From assembly GCA_034409055.1 (NCBI GenBank), contig DAOUMU010000477.1:1-33147 (forward strand): 33,147 bases of DNA. The letters run 5' to 3'. Every line of letters begins with the position of its first letter. The first letter of the stretch is position 1. Positions 31,028 to 33,147 of the stretch are shown one piece after another. The translations under genes were made by a program, and so were the position numbers. Below the pieces are notes generated by a model that saw nothing but the letters and a program-made list of their open reading frames with translations, had not been told where the DNA came from and did not search any database. Origin of the DNA: DAOUMU01 sp034409055. Its GTDB lineage: Bacteria; Chloroflexota; Anaerolineae; 4572-78; J111.

Positions 31028-33012
31028 TGCCTGGTAACGACCCCTTGATAGGAACCACGCTGGGGTCTTATGAAGTTATGGAGGCTATTGGCGAAGGTGG
31101 CATGGCCCGTATTTACAAGGGTTTTCATGCCGACCTCAATCGTTACGCGGCTATTAAAGTTGTTAACTGGGGCCTGCAAGAGGACCCGGAATTCACCGAA
31201 CGATTCCGCCGCGAAGCCCAGGCGATTGCCACCCTGCGTCATCCCAATATCGTGCAAATTTTTGATTTTGGCAAGTATGCCAGTGGCTACTTTATGGTCA
31301 TGGAATTTATCGATGGCGGTGACCTAGCCATACGACTTCGCCAAATTCGGGAAAGACAAGAACTTTTACCCAAAGATACGATTATCAGGATTACTAAAGA
31401 TGTCGCTGCTGCGTTGGATTACGCTCATGGCCTCAACATCATTCATCGTGATGTGAAACCCTCAAATATCATGATTACCCCAGAGGGCCAATCTATCCTG
31501 ACTGATTTTGGATTGGTCATGCTTCCGGCCCACAAAAGTCAGGCGACTGTTGGCAGTACCTTTGGCACACCTCATTATGTCGCCCCAGAGCAAGCTATCT
31601 CTTCAGCCGCAGCCGTACCTGCCAGTGATATATACTCGCTGGGCGTCATTCTTTATGAGATGGTTACCGGCCAGCTTCCCTTTGATGATGAGTCTCCCCT
31701 TAGCGTGGCCTTAAAGCATGTGAGCGAAATCCCTACCCCACCCAGCGCGGTCAAGACCGACCTGCCTCGTGATGTAGAAGAGGTAATCTTAAAATCACTG
31801 GCTAAACAGCCGGTTGACCGTTTTGACACTGCCAGCGGTATGGCCGTTGCCTTGGAGGCGGCCTGGGAAGGGGTCGTTCCCGATAAAGGCAAGGGACAGA
31901 AAGCTTTTACTCCAGTACTGCCGACCGGAGTACCACCAGTCGCCGAAGTCCCCAACATTACCCTGCCCATAGCGGCTGCCATCGCCCCTATGCCCGCCGC
32001 TGTCGAGGCAGCCGAACAAGAAACCCGAGAGAAATCGTTATTGGCGGGGTGGTGGCCTTGGGCCTTAGCCGGAGGAGTGTTGATCGGGTTAGTGGCGCTT
32101 GTTTTGTTTTTCAGTCGGTTATCACCGACACCACCGACCCCGACTGCTACGATCCAGGTAATAGCTGCTGAAGGTGGTAGTCCAGAAACTGCTCAAGAGT
32201 TTGTAGTGCCTACTGCGACGCCAGCACCGCCGACAAATACCCCAACTCCTGAACCAACAGCTACCCCATTGCCCACCGATACCCCGACGCCTGAGCCAAC
32301 TTTTACCCCGTCTCCTACTCCTACCCTTACCTCTACTCCAACCCCGACTTCAACCTCTACCGCTACGGCTACCCCCACCCTGGAACCTACGTCCACTGCC
32401 ACGCCAACCCCTTTACCCCAACCTACGGCCACACCTGTTGGCCCTTTAACTCGTGAACAACTCCAAAACAAAATCCTGTTCAAAACAGATCGGGCTGGTG
32501 CGGTGGAAATTTATTACATGAATGCCGATGGGTCGAAGCAACGCCCATTGCCACGTGAAAGCTGGTCACTTTATACTGAGTTAGAGGCAGAGTTACCCCT
32601 CTCTCCCAACAAAGAGGAACAGATTGTCACCAGGGGCGAAGGTCAGCTTGACTTGTGGCGTGTCAGTTTGGTGGGTGGCCAGGAACTGAGAGTGACCAGC
32701 ACGAACAAGGCCGAATATGACGCGGCCTGGTCACCGGTGGATAACCGCATTGCTTATGTCTCAGAGGAAACCGGCAACGGGGACATTTATATACTCAATA
32801 TGGACGGCAGTGCCATCGTGCGCCTGACCGACAATGTTGAGGATTTTGACAAACACCCTACCTGGTCGCCGGATGGTACAAAAATCGCCTTTTGGTCAGA
32901 TATGAGTTTCAATGATAATCGCCAAATTTGGATGATTGATTTAGAAACTAAAGTGCTGACCAGCCTCTCCGATAACCCTTTTAATGACTGGGATCCGGTT
33001 TGGGTGCCTTAA
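31027..33012 (+). CDS. Transmembrane Ser/Thr protein kinase with extracellular PD40 propeller
   Basis: 661 residues. The kinase domain (about 14-280) is complete: glycine loop GEGGMARIYKG (22-32), Lys44 (AAIKVV), IIHRDVKPSN with Asp142, TDFG with Asp160, and YVAPEQA. The HRD arginine implies control by activation-loop phosphorylation. A Pro/Ala-rich juxtamembrane region leads to one membrane helix (about 345-363, WALAGGVLIGLVALVLFF). A Thr/Pro-rich linker (about 365-475, TPTPEPTATP type) spans the outside, then a TolB-like PD40 domain (YYMNADGSKQ; AAWSPVDNRIAYVSEETGN; TWSPDGTKIAFWSD) as likely sensor. It resembles PknB-type kinases with a different sensor. Translation is coupled to the upstream 880-residue protein, a likely substrate or partner. 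Confidence 0.93.
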   Translation: MPGNDPLIGTTLGSYEVMEAIGEGGMARIYKGFHADLNRYAAIKVVNWGLQEDPEFTERFRREAQAIATLRHPNIVQIFDFGKYASGYFMVMEFIDGGDLAIRLRQIRERQELLPKDTIIRITKDVAAALDYAHGLNIIHRDVKPSNIMITPEGQSILTDFGLVMLPAHKSQATVGSTFGTPHYVAPEQAISSAAAVPASDIYSLGVILYEMVTGQLPFDDESPLSVALKHVSEIPTPPSAVKTDLPRDVEEVILKSLAKQPVDRFDTASGMAVALEAAWEGVVPDKGKGQKAFTPVLPTGVPPVAEVPNITLPIAAAIAPMPAAVEAAEQETREKSLLAGWWPWALAGGVLIGLVALVLFFSRLSPTPPTPTATIQVIAAEGGSPETAQEFVVPTATPAPPTNTPTPEPTATPLPTDTPTPEPTFTPSPTPTLTSTPTPTSTSTATATPTLEPTSTATPTPLPQPTATPVGPLTREQLQNKILFKTDRAGAVEIYYMNADGSKQRPLPRESWSLYTELEAELPLSPNKEEQIVTRGEGQLDLWRVSLVGGQELRVTSTNKAEYDAAWSPVDNRIAYVSEETGNGDIYILNMDGSAIVRLTDNVEDFDKHPTWSPDGTKIAFWSDMSFNDNRQIWMIDLETKVLTSLSDNPFNDWDPVWVP

Positions 33013-33052
33013 TATTTATTGGTTCAACGCGGATTTGTGGGGTAAAAAGCCA

Positions 33053-33147
33053 GACCTGACAGGTTTTAGCGAAAATTTGCCAGATAATACAGGTAAATTG
33101 TAGCAAATTGGCAACAAATAGCGACAGATTACTAAACCTGTCAGGTC
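33053..33147. repeat. 95-bp element with perfect 14-bp inverted ends
   Basis: GACCTGACAGGTTT (33053-33066) and its exact complement AAACCTGTCAGGTC (33134-33147) enclose 67 bp of AT-rich DNA with no gene. Each end is itself nearly palindromic (ACCTGACAGGT). It may be a MITE-like element or a long-stem transcript end for the kinase gene. The window stops at its right end, so the arms could be longer. Confidence 0.75.

Noticed and set aside
32193..32483. Minus-strand frame of alternating Val/Gly opposite the kinase linker
   Set aside because: Shadow of the Thr/Pro-rich linker codons, not a gene.

Overview
This window looks like chromosomal DNA of a Chloroflexota bacterium, probably Anaerolineae-like. 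That is inferred from protein style: threonine/proline-rich (TPTPT) extracellular linkers, a STAND ATPase fused to TPRs and a PPC domain, GT-C/YfhO membrane proteins, a CGNR regulator, an effector-associated-type AAA ATPase, and 7-8 bp tandem repeat arrays. No rRNA or tRNA gene is visible, so the assignment is an inference. About twenty genes fill most of the window. The main gene-poor stretch is roughly 13.1-14.45 kb.

Left part (1-5.2 kb). A cut-off transposase gene abuts a decayed patatin-like phospholipase remnant. A CGNR zinc-finger regulator is then divergent from a secreted YadA-head-like/peptidase S74 fibre protein and a lipoprotein. The shared intergenic region holds a near-consensus promoter overlapped by an imperfect inverted repeat. 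Next come a class II aldolase and a PLP aminotransferase, which form an apparent two-gene unit.

Middle (5.2-15.5 kb). On the minus strand are an AAA+ ATPase with a death-like effector-associated N-terminus, a zinc alcohol dehydrogenase and a spermidine-synthase-like SAM enzyme. A RecD2 helicase that lacks its C-terminal third faces aspS, with only 11 bp between the stop codons. The aspS leader is long, structured and repeat-laden. About 0.9 kb of gene-free DNA ends in a strong terminator, and a DinB-methyltransferase fusion follows.

Right part (15.5-28.2 kb) is an envelope or exopolysaccharide neighbourhood. It contains an O-antigen-ligase-like protein with TPRs, a YfhO-like membrane protein, a membrane-spanning STAND/TPR/PPC protein, a small EamA/SMR-like transporter, a GT-C-like membrane protein and a secreted glycoside hydrolase. 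The hydrolase barrel appears to be nested inside a DUF11 domain and is followed by a beta-propeller. The last two genes overlap as TGATG.

Far right (28.2-33.1 kb). An 880-residue protein of unknown family carries an HxxxDG motif like that of CoA-dependent acyltransferases. It overlaps, as TAATG, a transmembrane Ser/Thr kinase with an extracellular PD40 propeller. This pair is divergent from the hydrolase operon across a region with two promoters and a perfect 12-bp palindrome. It is the best candidate here for an undescribed system. The window ends in a 95-bp element with perfect 14-bp inverted ends.
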